Shown: piece after piece, positions 37,153-45,189 of the stretch | Layout of the letters: every line of letters starts with the position of its first letter | Position numbering within the stretch: the stretch's first letter is position 1 | Source: Methylophilus medardicus | Lineage (GTDB): Bacteria > Pseudomonadota > Gammaproteobacteria > Burkholderiales > Methylophilaceae | Reading direction: 5' to 3' | Assembly (NCBI RefSeq): GCF_006363955.1 | Contig: NZ_CP040948.1 | Span: forward strand, 558,001-622,000 | DNA: 64,000 nt | Program-made: the position numbers and the translations under genes | The notes under the pieces: model-generated | Databases searched by the model: none | Seen by the model: the letters and a program-made list of their open reading frames with translations, nothing else | Told to the model about the DNA's origin: nothing

Positions 37153-38035
37153 GCCCGGTGTCGATTGCGCTGTGAGCGATAGCAGCCGTTGGTGGCAAGC
37201 GCTGAGTGCGCCAGAGTTACGTCTGGTGATCGGCGACGATGCCATCGAATGCCTGCTATTTGATCGCCCATGGTTGCCGGGCAAACGGGTGGCTCTGCGC
37301 AGTCATCACCGAGAGGTCTTGGTGGGTGAGGGCCAAGATAGTTTGCCGTCAGAAAGCGCATGGCAACGCTTGCATACCATGTTAGCGCCGCTGGCCGGAC
37401 AGCGCTGGCATGTGGTGATTGTGCTGTCTAACCAATATGCACGCTGGCTGGTATTGCCTTGGCAGGCAGAGATTCTGAGCGAGGCCGATAAAGCGGCCTA
37501 TTATCGCCACGGCTTGCAACAGGCCTTTGGCGCCGATGCATGTGATTGGCAGGTGCAAGCGCAAGGCGGGGCTTATGGTCAACCTACATTGCTAAACGCC
37601 TTGCCGCTTGCGTTGATCAATCGCTTACAGACGGTATTGCAAACGTATCATTTGGCACCCGGTGTGATCACCTCGGCTTGGACGCTCTCTGCCAACCAGA
37701 GCTTGCAGCTGATGCGGCAACAACGACTGCCGCGAGCGGGCTGGATCATCTGCCGTGAATCGGGCAGCTTGACCATGGCTTGCCTGATGCAGGGCTATTG
37801 GCAACAGATGCGTCAGATTGCGGTGGATGCGCAATGGGCACACACCCTAAAGCAGTGCTTGCTGCGTGAGCAAGTCATGTACCCAGACCGCGCCGCGTTG
37901 CCGGTGTATTTGTCGCAGGCCGCATTGCGTGCTGACACGCGCCAGATGCTGAGTCCTTTTCAGGTGGTGGAAGTGCAGCCGTCAGGCCGCCTAGGTGCGT
38001 CTTATCAACCCATGTGGCAAAGCGAGATGGCCTGA
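37133..38035 (+). CDS. PilM/GspL-cytoplasmic-domain-like protein
   Basis: A 300-aa protein with no signal or transmembrane segment. Its position and beta-alpha pattern (LRLVIGDDAIECLLF, WHVVIVLSNQYARWLVLPWQ, GWIICRESGSLTMACLMQG) suggest the actin-like PilM/GspL cytoplasmic fold that links the ATPase to the inner-membrane ring; similarity is low and function is inferred from context. GTG 37133 has GGAG upstream and overlaps the ATPase gene by 20 bp. Could also be called MshI-like. Confidence 0.65.
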   Translation: MLHHYPEPGVDCAVSDSSRWWQALSAPELRLVIGDDAIECLLFDRPWLPGKRVALRSHHREVLVGEGQDSLPSESAWQRLHTMLAPLAGQRWHVVIVLSNQYARWLVLPWQAEILSEADKAAYYRHGLQQAFGADACDWQVQAQGGAYGQPTLLNALPLALINRLQTVLQTYHLAPGVITSAWTLSANQSLQLMRQQRLPRAGWIICRESGSLTMACLMQGYWQQMRQIAVDAQWAHTLKQCLLREQVMYPDRAALPVYLSQAALRADTRQMLSPFQVVEVQPSGRLGASYQPMWQSEMA

Positions 38036-38550
38036 TGCAACGCCTCAAATTCAATCATGTCGCCAGCCGTGTGCCGGGGCCCTTTGGCCTGTTGATAGGT
38101 GGGGGGTTGTTCATTTTTTTAGCCGTGTTGATCGCCATATATGATCAGTTGGCGCAAGAAAATGCGGCCTTACAACAGCAATGGCAACGGCGTCAGACCC
38201 TGCTCGCCCCTCAGCCCTCTATTTCGCAGCAGCCGGTGGTGGATCAGGCATTGGCTGCCGAGTGGCTGGCGGCGCAACAGGCGCTCAACACGCCATGGCT
38301 AGCGCTGCTGCATGATCTGGAGCAAGCGCAGCAGGTGCCGGTGTACTGGTTGCAGCTGGCGCCAGACGCCAAGCGTCAACACTTGCGCATGACGGTGCTG
38401 GCGCAACGGCGCCAACAGGGCTGGGCATGGCTGGATCAACTCAAAAAACAACCCAGTTTGACCAACGTGAAACTGACTGCCAGTGAATCGACTGAGGTAA
38501 ATGGGTTGCGGATGACGACTTTGCAGCTGGAGGCCGCGTGGACGTTTTAA
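38035..38550 (+). CDS. PilN-like inner-membrane assembly protein
   Basis: A 171-aa bitopic protein: short cytoplasmic start containing the FNHVAS segment, one transmembrane helix (about 19-39), a coiled coil and a small ferredoxin-like periplasmic domain (WLDQLKKQPSLTNVKLTASESTEVNGLRMTTLQLEA), the build of PilN/GspL-periplasmic/MshI proteins. ATG overlaps the preceding stop (TGATG); the next gene overlaps by 13 bp. Confidence 0.7.
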   Translation: MQRLKFNHVASRVPGPFGLLIGGGLFIFLAVLIAIYDQLAQENAALQQQWQRRQTLLAPQPSISQQPVVDQALAAEWLAAQQALNTPWLALLHDLEQAQQVPVYWLQLAPDAKRQHLRMTVLAQRRQQGWAWLDQLKKQPSLTNVKLTASESTEVNGLRMTTLQLEAAWTF

Positions 38551-39098
38551 ATCCGCCGTTGAAACGATTGCACTTTAACAGCCAGCAAATCCTGCGCAGT
38601 CATTATGGGCTGGCGCTGCTGTTCGTGCTGACGCTGGTGATGGCTGGCTTGGTTGCGCATGGCAGCTGGCGCCGTCAGGCTTTGCAGCATGCGCTCACCA
38701 CACAGCCAGTGCCTACGCCGCGTGCGAGTTTTGCGTCGACAGCGCGCCCTGTAGTGCGCCCTATAGTACAGCCAACTTTGCAAGACTGGCCAAGTGCGGC
38801 GGAGGCTGACCGCATCAGTGCGGATATTTTGTCACAGGCAGACGCCATGGGCATGCTGTTTGAGCGCGCTGAGTTTCAGTCATTGCCGCTGGCGCAGCCA
38901 AGCTTGCTGATACAGCGCATCAAGCTGCCGGTGAAAGGGGATTATTTACAAGTGCGCTATTTTTTGCAGCAAGTATTGCAGCGCTATCCCAGTCTCGCCT
39001 TGAGTCAGTTTAAATTGCAACGCAGTGATGTCATGCAAACCGAGGTCGAGGCATACATCGAGTTTCATTTGTATCTACACAAGCGAGGTCCGTCCTAA
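38538..39098 (+). CDS. PilO/GspM-like inner-membrane assembly protein
   Basis: A 186-aa bitopic protein with one transmembrane helix (about 24-43), a Pro/Arg-rich linker and a C-terminal domain (LLIQRIKLPVKGDYLQVRYFLQQVLQRYPSLALSQFKLQRSD) typical of the PilO/GspM family that pairs with PilN/GspL. Starts with GTG at 38538 inside the previous gene; ends at the next ATG (38098+1000 region, overlapping one base). Confidence 0.7.
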   Translation: MDVLNPPLKRLHFNSQQILRSHYGLALLFVLTLVMAGLVAHGSWRRQALQHALTTQPVPTPRASFASTARPVVRPIVQPTLQDWPSAAEADRISADILSQADAMGMLFERAEFQSLPLAQPSLLIQRIKLPVKGDYLQVRYFLQQVLQRYPSLALSQFKLQRSDVMQTEVEAYIEFHLYLHKRGPS

Positions 39099-39580
39099 TG
39101 GCCAGCCGATTCGTATGGGTCGCGCTTGCGGCAACACTGCTGGCTTGCTGGTGGGTCGAGTATGCCGAGGATGCGCCAGTGCCGAAGACTGTTGCCCAAG
39201 GCCCCAAACGTCAGGGATCACTTGCGCAAGCGCTGCCTTTAAGCAAGCCGCCGCCAGCCACTGTCGTGCCGGTCATCACCCGAGTAGACCGGGAGGAGGA
39301 TGTGGCAGTTAACTTGTTTGCCGCGCTGGAAACACCATCCAACGACACTGCTGAATTGGAAATGCCAGCCGCGGTGAATCCCTACACCTATGCCGGTCGC
39401 TTGCAGCAGGCGGGGCGTTGGACCATTTTTTTAACCGATGGCCAGCAACAATATGTATTACAAGCAGGTGACCATTTTGCCGACGGTTGGCAGGTGCGTT
39501 TGCTCGATCAACAAAAAATCGTGCTGCAACACGCAGCCGAGCGCTTTGAAATCAGGTTGGATAACGGGGTGGAGTTTTGA
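39098..39580 (+). CDS. PilP/GspC-like protein
   Basis: A 160-aa protein with an N-terminal transmembrane segment or uncleaved signal (about 5-21), a Pro-rich linker and a C-terminal beta-domain (NPYTYAGRLQQAGRWTIFLTDGQQQYVLQAGDHFADGWQVRLLDQQKIVLQ). That is the homology-region fold of PilP/GspC, which contacts the secretin in the periplasm. Cys17 lies in ATLLACWW, so lipidation is conceivable but the motif is poor. Confidence 0.7.
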   Translation: MASRFVWVALAATLLACWWVEYAEDAPVPKTVAQGPKRQGSLAQALPLSKPPPATVVPVITRVDREEDVAVNLFAALETPSNDTAELEMPAAVNPYTYAGRLQQAGRWTIFLTDGQQQYVLQAGDHFADGWQVRLLDQQKIVLQHAAERFEIRLDNGVEF

Positions 39581-41538
39581 ATAAGCGAATCAATCAAACC
39601 TATTGGCGCTGGACTTGCTGGCTGGGCAGTCCGCTATTATTGGTCAGTTGCAGCCAATTGTTACCCACGGCGAACCCCGGCGATGCCGCGCTAGAGCAGG
39701 CCAGAATCTATGCTGCGCGGGGGCAGGATGAAGAAGCGATCCAGCTATTGCAGCCTTTGGTAGAGGCGAATCCACGCCAGCCGCAATACAAAAACTGGTT
39801 AACGCTGTTGCAGGAGAAAAAACTACAAAAGCAATTGCAGCAAGCGGATAGTTTGTTGCAGACGCAAGCGTTTGATGCCGCCAGTGAAACGTATCAGCAG
39901 ATATTGCAGGTCGCGCCGAGTAATCGCGCGGCCAGTGACGGCTTGCAAAAAGTGCAAATGGCACGTCAGCACGCCGCGCAACTTGCCCAAGTGAAAATAG
40001 CGATGGCGACAGAGGATTTGGCCGGGGCCGAGTTTGGCCTGCGCACTATCTTGGCTGAGCAGCCTGCACATGTCGGCGCCAGGCAATTATTTGAGCAGAT
40101 TGAGCAGCAGAAAAACGAACGCAACAGTGTGATGCGACCTTTGCAGTCTTCGCTCAAAAAGAAAGTCACGCTAGAACTTAAAAATACCCCGATCAAGCAC
40201 GCCTTTGAATATCTGGGGAAGGCAGGCGGTTTGAATTTTTCGTTTGACCAAGAGCTGAGCGATGGGCTCCACGTCAATTTGTTGTTGCGGGATACGCCGA
40301 TTGAAGACGCACTCGATGTGATCCTCACCAGTCACCAGCTCGGTAAAAAGGTGCTCAATAGCAATACCTTGCTGATTTATCCGCAAGCACGCGCGGCGCA
40401 ATATGAAACCTTGTTTGTGCGCAGCTTTTACCTGACGCATATGGATGCCAAGCGTGCCCTCAATATGATGAAAACGGTGTTGCGCGCCAGCGATGTGTAT
40501 ATTGATGAAAAATTGAACACGTTGGTGATTCGCGACACCATGGACCGCATCAAAGTGGCTGAGAAACTGATTGCCTCGCAAGACCTGAATGAACCCGAAG
40601 TGATGCTGGAGGTGGAGGTGATGGAAATCAATCGCCGCAATCTCGAGAATCTGGGGATTCAGTATCCGAGCCAGATTGGTGTGGGGGTGCAAGGCAATGC
40701 CGCGGGTAGCAGCAACGGCACGCAACCGCAGGCGGGCAAGTTGACCTTGACCGAGTTGCGCAATTTTAATGGAGGCCTGGGCGTATTTTCCATCAACGAT
40801 CCGGCGATTGTGCTCAATTTGTTGCATCAAGACACCGATACCAATCTGTTAGCCAGCCCCAAAATCCGCGTCAAGAACCGTGACCGTGCCAAGATTCATG
40901 TCGGCGACAAGATTCCGGTGTTGACCAGTGTCGCCAGTGCCCAAGGTTTTGTCAGCCAGAATGTGAATTATATTGAGGTCGGCATCAAGCTCGATGTTGA
41001 GCCAGTGATTCAGATGCAGGATCAGGTCAGTATCAAGGTCGGCATGGAAGTCAGTAACATTACCGACCAGGTCACGACAAGCTCTGGCGTGCTGGCTTAT
41101 ACCATTGGCAGCCGCAACGCCAATACCACCTTGCAATTGCGCAACAACGAAACGCAGATTCTGGCGGGATTGTTTCGTGATGATGAGCAAAAAACCCGCC
41201 GCAAAGTGCCTGGCTTAGGTAACTTGCCGCTGATCGGAAAGTTTTTTAGCAGCAATAATGAAGATAAGCGTAAAAACGAAATTGTGCTGCTGATTACGCC
41301 CCGCATTATGCATAACCTGAGTCCTGCCAGTGCAGTCTACAGCCTGATCCCTGCGGGCATTGCTGCGAATGCAAATCCGGTCGGGGCCGGTGGCGCGCGC
41401 GCTGTGCAGGCGGCGGAGCCGACGCTATCGGCACCCGCTGCGACTCCGCAATCGACGCAGAGCAGCAATATGCGCAACGACAGTGGATTTGCCAGCCAGA
41501 TGATGAACAACAACGATAACGGCACGGTACAGCCATAG
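39577..41538 (+). CDS. Secretin lipoprotein with TPR region (GspD/MshL/PilQ family)
   Basis: A 653-aa outer-membrane secretin. A lipobox (LLVSC, Cys about 25) gives self-targeting. Residues 35-185 form TPR-like helices, unusual ahead of a secretin. An N0/STN domain (about 195-265), an N1-type domain (about 275-340) and the secretin core follow, ending in AGLFRDDEQKTRRKVPGLGNLPLIGKFFSS and EIVLLITPRI. The C-terminal tail is Ala/Gln/Asn-rich. The TTG start at 39577 is the only one placed behind GGGGTGGAG; it overlaps the previous stop. TPR content recalls MshL/MshN functions combined in one chain. Confidence 0.88.
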   Translation: MNKRINQTYWRWTCWLGSPLLLVSCSQLLPTANPGDAALEQARIYAARGQDEEAIQLLQPLVEANPRQPQYKNWLTLLQEKKLQKQLQQADSLLQTQAFDAASETYQQILQVAPSNRAASDGLQKVQMARQHAAQLAQVKIAMATEDLAGAEFGLRTILAEQPAHVGARQLFEQIEQQKNERNSVMRPLQSSLKKKVTLELKNTPIKHAFEYLGKAGGLNFSFDQELSDGLHVNLLLRDTPIEDALDVILTSHQLGKKVLNSNTLLIYPQARAAQYETLFVRSFYLTHMDAKRALNMMKTVLRASDVYIDEKLNTLVIRDTMDRIKVAEKLIASQDLNEPEVMLEVEVMEINRRNLENLGIQYPSQIGVGVQGNAAGSSNGTQPQAGKLTLTELRNFNGGLGVFSINDPAIVLNLLHQDTDTNLLASPKIRVKNRDRAKIHVGDKIPVLTSVASAQGFVSQNVNYIEVGIKLDVEPVIQMQDQVSIKVGMEVSNITDQVTTSSGVLAYTIGSRNANTTLQLRNNETQILAGLFRDDEQKTRRKVPGLGNLPLIGKFFSSNNEDKRKNEIVLLITPRIMHNLSPASAVYSLIPAGIAANANPVGAGGARAVQAAEPTLSAPAATPQSTQSSNMRNDSGFASQMMNNNDNGTVQP

Positions 41539-42038
41539 TGGGTGCACACTGGATGATGCGCCTTCCTACGAACAAAAAACTGCACGGGTTCACCTTAGTC
41601 GAGTTGCTGGTGACGCTCGCTTTGTTGGCCTTGTTAGTGACCTCGGCCAGCCCGGTTGTGCAACTGAATACCAAACGTGAAAAAGAGCGTGAACTCAAGC
41701 GGGCTTTGTGGCAAATCCGCGATGCGCTGGATGCTTACAAAGATGCCGTGGATCAGGGGCTGATCAAAAAAACAGCAGAGGGCAGTGGGTATCCCCCCAA
41801 TCTGACTATTTTGGTGACTGGCGTCGAAAATGCGCAGGCAACCAAAAAGAAAAAACTGTTTTTTTTAAGGCGTATTCCGCGTGACCCGTTTGCGGTGGAT
41901 TCTAACCAAAGTAATGTTGCGACCTGGCGAATACGCGGCTATGACGGCGCGATCGATGACATGGCACAGGATGTCTATGACGTCTCATCACGTTCATCTG
42001 CCATCGGTATTAACCAGCAACCTTACAGTGAGTGGTAA
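41538..42038 (+). CDS. Pseudopilin (GspG/H-like)
   Basis: A 166-aa prepilin-like protein. Cleavage site G-FTLVELLVTLALLALL with Glu at +5, then a helix with KREKERELKRALWQIRDALDAYKDA and a soluble domain with RRIPRDPFAVDS and GYDGAIDDMAQDVYDVSS. The GTG start overlaps the secretin stop; ATG 41553 is an alternative. One of four pseudopilins in the operon. Confidence 0.88.
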   Translation: MGAHWMMRLPTNKKLHGFTLVELLVTLALLALLVTSASPVVQLNTKREKERELKRALWQIRDALDAYKDAVDQGLIKKTAEGSGYPPNLTILVTGVENAQATKKKKLFFLRRIPRDPFAVDSNQSNVATWRIRGYDGAIDDMAQDVYDVSSRSSAIGINQQPYSEW

Positions 42039-42042
42039 TGCG

Positions 42043-42414
42043 ATGAAACGCGGATTTACGCTGATCGAAATGCTGGTGGTGCTGGCAATTTTAGCGATGT
42101 TGCTCACCATCGTCACCCCTAAGTTCATGCATATGCTGCAGCGCTCCAAGGAAACCATTTTGCGGCATGATCTGCTCACCATGCGTGATGCGATTGACAA
42201 ATTTTACAGTGATAAAAATCGCTATCCTGAAACCCTGGAGGAACTGGTCGAGCGCAACTACATGAAAGCGATTCCCCCCGACCCGATTACCGAGCGCAGT
42301 GATACCTGGGTGATTACCTTACCGCCGAATGTCGAAGAGGAGGGCAGTGTGTTTGATGTGCATAGCGGCGCTTCACAATTGTCCGATGAGGGTACGCCGT
42401 ATGCGTTGTGGTAA
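42043..42414 (+). CDS. Pseudopilin (GspG-like, short)
   Basis: A 123-aa pseudopilin with a four-residue leader (MKRG) before FTLIEMLVVLAILAMLL, Glu at +5. The soluble part has FYSDKNRYPETLEELVERNYMKAIPPDPIT, the GspG-like Pro motif, and VFDVHSGA. The frame is open from 41881, but only ATG 42043 gives a correct prepilin leader. Its last bases overlap the next gene. Confidence 0.88.
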   Translation: MKRGFTLIEMLVVLAILAMLLTIVTPKFMHMLQRSKETILRHDLLTMRDAIDKFYSDKNRYPETLEELVERNYMKAIPPDPITERSDTWVITLPPNVEEEGSVFDVHSGASQLSDEGTPYALW

Positions 42415-42895
42415 ATGCCATGAAGCTGGCTTTGTGTTGATTGGTATGTTCATGCTCATCATGCTCAGTGGTCTGTTCATGGCGCAGGCGAGCATGCGCT
42501 GGCAGACCCAAGCGTTGCGCGAAAGGGAGCAGGAGTTGCTCAAAGTCGGCTTGGCTTATCGGGATGCGATTGGCCGCTATTACAACCAGACGCCCGGTGT
42601 CATCAAAACGTTTCCACCAACCCTAGAGGCCTTGCAGGAGGATACCCGTTTTCCAACGCCGCGCCGGTTTTTGCGTAAAGGCTATCTCGACCCCATCACG
42701 CAGCGTGAAGGCTGGGGCCTGGTCATCGCCCCCAGCGGCGGCATCATGGGTATTTACAGCCTGTCGGATAAAGCCCCTTTTAAAACCAAGGGTTACCGCG
42801 GTGAATTGCAACACTTGAATGACAAGCGCTATTACGGCGAGTGGTATTTCGTGTATGTGCCGCCCGCCGTGGCCGCAAGTGCAAGCGGGCTTTAA
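42401..42895 (+). CDS. Minor pseudopilin without Glu5
   Basis: A 164-aa prepilin-like protein: short basic leader ending EAG, then FVLIGMFMLIMLSGLFMAQ, in which the usual Glu at +5 is Gly. Lack of Glu5 is typical of the tip subunit GspK, but this protein is much shorter than GspK (about 300 aa). The soluble part has KGYLDPIT and GIMGIYSLSDKAPFKTKGY. It probably sits at the pseudopilus tip (inference). Last gene of the operon that begins with the ABC transporters. Confidence 0.75.
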   Translation: MRCGKCHEAGFVLIGMFMLIMLSGLFMAQASMRWQTQALREREQELLKVGLAYRDAIGRYYNQTPGVIKTFPPTLEALQEDTRFPTPRRFLRKGYLDPITQREGWGLVIAPSGGIMGIYSLSDKAPFKTKGYRGELQHLNDKRYYGEWYFVYVPPAVAASASGL

Positions 42896-42928
42896 AAGTA
42901 GTGAGCTTGAATGGGTAACCTCTGTTTC

Positions 42929-42955
42929 ATGTAAAGTTTTGTCAATGACATCAGG
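42929..42955 (+). promoter_or_regulatory. Shared promoter-like element, exbB copy
   Basis: ATGTAAA-N11-GACATCAGG, identical blocks and spacing to 19413-19439 before receptor 1; the bases after it are also similar (TTTT-AT-CGC). Confidence 0.6.
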
Positions 42956-43097
42956 TTTTTGATGCGCCCAGCGATTAGACATATGTAGGGACATGAAAGT
43001 GAATAATTCCTGTTATTGGCAGGGGTTTTTCCTTGGTATGCGTCGAGTCCGTGTTGGCGGCATATCTATTCCGGTCCGGTTTGTTTATCTTTTGATT

Positions 43098-43748
43098 ATG
43101 GAGCGTGCTGTGGATTGGATGCCTGACATTGTAGATCTTGTGCTGTATTTACTCGGCGGCTTATCGGTCATCGTGTGGTCCATCATCCTCATCAAAAGCT
43201 GGGCTTGGTATCAGTCTCGCCGGGCATCCACGCATTTTTTGGCTGAATGTCAGCAGGTGCAAACCATTTATGAATTACCTAAACTGATCTCAGGCAGTCA
43301 AAGCAGTTTTGCGCGCTTATGCGATGCCGGCATGCGCGCCATGAGTGCGGTCATGGCCAATGCCGTGTTACGCAAAAACGAGCGTCACGAGGTGATTCTG
43401 CTCTCACTCAAACAACAAGCTTATCTTGAACACAAGCGGATGGATGGCGGCGTAGCCGTGCTAGCCAGCATCGGCGCCACCGCCCCATTTATCGGATTGT
43501 TTGGCACCGTATGGGGCATTATGAATGCGCTACGCACCATCACCGCAACCGGTTCCGCTGGCTTGGATGTCGTGGCTGGGCCGATTGGCGAGGCCTTGAT
43601 TGCCACTGCTATCGGGATTGCGACAGCGGTGCCAGCGGTGTTGGCTTACAACTACTTTATGCGCATGCAAAAAGAGCACCGGGCAGATCTAGAGCAAGTA
43701 GCCAGCCATTTTCAATCATTGCTCACGCAATCTGGTCTTGAGGGTTAA
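43098..43748 (+). CDS. exbB: ExbB-type proton channel protein
   Basis: A 216-aa MotA/TolQ/ExbB-family protein with three transmembrane helices (about 12-31, 118-140, 155-178) and the conserved GATAPFIGLFGTVWGIMNAL and GPIGEALIATAIGIATAVPAVLAYN blocks. With ExbD it uses the proton gradient to energise TonB. The start is uncertain: ATG 43098 gives the usual N-terminus but has no good ribosome site; ATG 42993 would add 35 atypical residues and is closer to the promoter element. Confidence 0.9.
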   Translation: MERAVDWMPDIVDLVLYLLGGLSVIVWSIILIKSWAWYQSRRASTHFLAECQQVQTIYELPKLISGSQSSFARLCDAGMRAMSAVMANAVLRKNERHEVILLSLKQQAYLEHKRMDGGVAVLASIGATAPFIGLFGTVWGIMNALRTITATGSAGLDVVAGPIGEALIATAIGIATAVPAVLAYNYFMRMQKEHRADLEQVASHFQSLLTQSGLEG

Positions 43749-43752
43749 GCGC

Positions 43753-44163
43753 ATGGCAATGTTCACAGAAAGTGATGAAGCGTTGGCGAGTGAGATTAAT
43801 GTGACGCCGCTGGTGGATGTGATGTTGGTGTTGCTCACTGTGTTTATTGTGACTGCACCCTTGCTCATGAATGCCGTCAACGTGAAACTGCCTGAGGCGA
43901 GTGCGCAAGTTGCGCTGACCGCGCCAAAAACGGCGCACATCAGTGTGACGGATGCCGGCCAGATCATGCTCGACCAACAAGTTTTAGCGCTAGAAAAGCT
44001 GACGCCAGCGCTAGGGCTGCTCAAGCAAGATCATGACCCCGCAGTGGAGATTTATGCCGATGAACATGCGCAATACGGGATGGTCGCTAAAGTATTGGCG
44101 GCCATTCAGCGCGCAGGCATTACCAAATTCAGTTTTGTGATGTCACCTGAGTCTGGAAAATAA
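43753..44163 (+). CDS. exbD: ExbD-type proton channel protein
   Basis: A 136-aa ExbD/TolR protein: cytoplasmic start with INVTPLVDVMLVLLTVFIVTAPLL, where the membrane Asp (VDVMLVLL) is the proton-carrying residue, and a periplasmic domain. Lies 4 bp after exbB and 4 bp before tonB. Confidence 0.95.
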   Translation: MAMFTESDEALASEINVTPLVDVMLVLLTVFIVTAPLLMNAVNVKLPEASAQVALTAPKTAHISVTDAGQIMLDQQVLALEKLTPALGLLKQDHDPAVEIYADEHAQYGMVAKVLAAIQRAGITKFSFVMSPESGK

Positions 44164-44167
44164 CGGC

Positions 44168-44974
44168 ATGACTCGCCTGATTTATCCTGAGCAACCAGAT
44201 GTTTCGCTGTTGTGGCGGGCAGTGCTCGTCTCGCTCGGTTTGCATGCGCTGGTGGTGTTGCTTTACCCCAGCTTAAGCCGTATTGCGTTGCCCACTCTGC
44301 CTGAAAGGCTGGAAGTCGCGTTTTTCTCTATGAAAGCCGCGCCACCCAGCACGCAGCTCACGCCGCCAGCGGAGAACCCTAAGCCTATTGAGCCAACTCC
44401 ATTCAAGCCATCACCGGTCGTTAAACCGCAACCGCCGCTAGAACGCCCTAAACAGGTATTCGCTGCGCCAGCAAATCAGGCGTCGGATTATCGCGTGCCT
44501 GAGCAAGCGCCTCCTGCGCAAACAGAGCCCGCTCAAACCCCCGCTGCGTCAACGGCGCCGAACAATGTTGCAGAAAGTGCGCCACATGCCAGCAATGCAT
44601 CTGCGGCAAAAGAGGCTAAAGCCAATGCTTTGGCGCCCATTGCGCAGGCCAACACCGAGTCAGATGAACTGACAACCAGCGATAGCGATGCCTGGGGCGA
44701 TTATGGTGAGCAGTTGCGATCACTGGTGAGTAAAAGCAAGCAATACCCAGCCATTGCCATTCGCCGCCACCTTGAAGGGGAGGCCATGGTGGTTGCACAG
44801 TTTGTGCGTGGGGAGCTGGTGAATGTGACGTTGGCAGATAGCAGCAAACATATGCCGCTGGATGAAGAGGCGATGCGTATGGTGAAAAAGGCGATCGCGC
44901 AGTTGGGCGTGAAAGACAGCCTTAAAAAGAAAAGTTTCAAAATCACTATTCCAGTGTCTTTTAAGCTGGAGTGA
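44168..44974 (+). CDS. tonB: TonB energy-transducing protein
   Basis: A 268-aa TonB: N-terminal transmembrane anchor (about 15-33, with the conserved SLGLHALVV including His), a long Pro/Ala/Lys-rich periplasm-spanning region (55-165) and the C-terminal domain (YPAIAIRRHLEGEAMVVAQFVRGELVNVTLADSS). Dedicated to the two large receptors nearby, judging from location. Terminator follows. Confidence 0.94.
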   Translation: MTRLIYPEQPDVSLLWRAVLVSLGLHALVVLLYPSLSRIALPTLPERLEVAFFSMKAAPPSTQLTPPAENPKPIEPTPFKPSPVVKPQPPLERPKQVFAAPANQASDYRVPEQAPPAQTEPAQTPAASTAPNNVAESAPHASNASAAKEAKANALAPIAQANTESDELTTSDSDAWGDYGEQLRSLVSKSKQYPAIAIRRHLEGEAMVVAQFVRGELVNVTLADSSKHMPLDEEAMRMVKKAIAQLGVKDSLKKKSFKITIPVSFKLE

Positions 44975-45054
44975 GCAAGCGCGTTTCTTGCAGCCAGACG
45001 CGATTAGAAAGTACATCCCTCGCTTTCCCGAAATTATCGCGTCTGTTCTCCTAA

Positions 45055-45101
45055 CCCCTGGGGTTGCCATTTTTCCTCCGGCAATCTCAGGGGATTTTTT
45101 T
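45055..45101 (+). terminator. Terminator after tonB
   Basis: A two-part stem (CCCCTG/CAGGGG outside, TTGCC/GGCAA inside) followed by seven T's. Confidence 0.8.
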
Positions 45102-45145
45102 AAGATAAGCAAATGCAATGCAGGATTGAATCCCTGTTGAAGGCG

Positions 45146-45170
45146 CTGCAAAGCCCTGACGATGACATCA
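45146..45170 (+). promoter_or_regulatory. Possible shared promoter-like element, sorted-protein copy
   Basis: CTGCAAA-N11-GACATCA, a weaker match with the same spacing as the elements at 19413 and 42929, 20 bp before the next start codon. Confidence 0.3.
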
Positions 45171-45189
45171 ATAAAAAGGAGCGATAAAC

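Noticed and set aside
40171-40830. 219-aa frame antisense to the secretin gene
   Set aside because: Lies wholly inside a well-supported gene and has no start signal or family resemblance.
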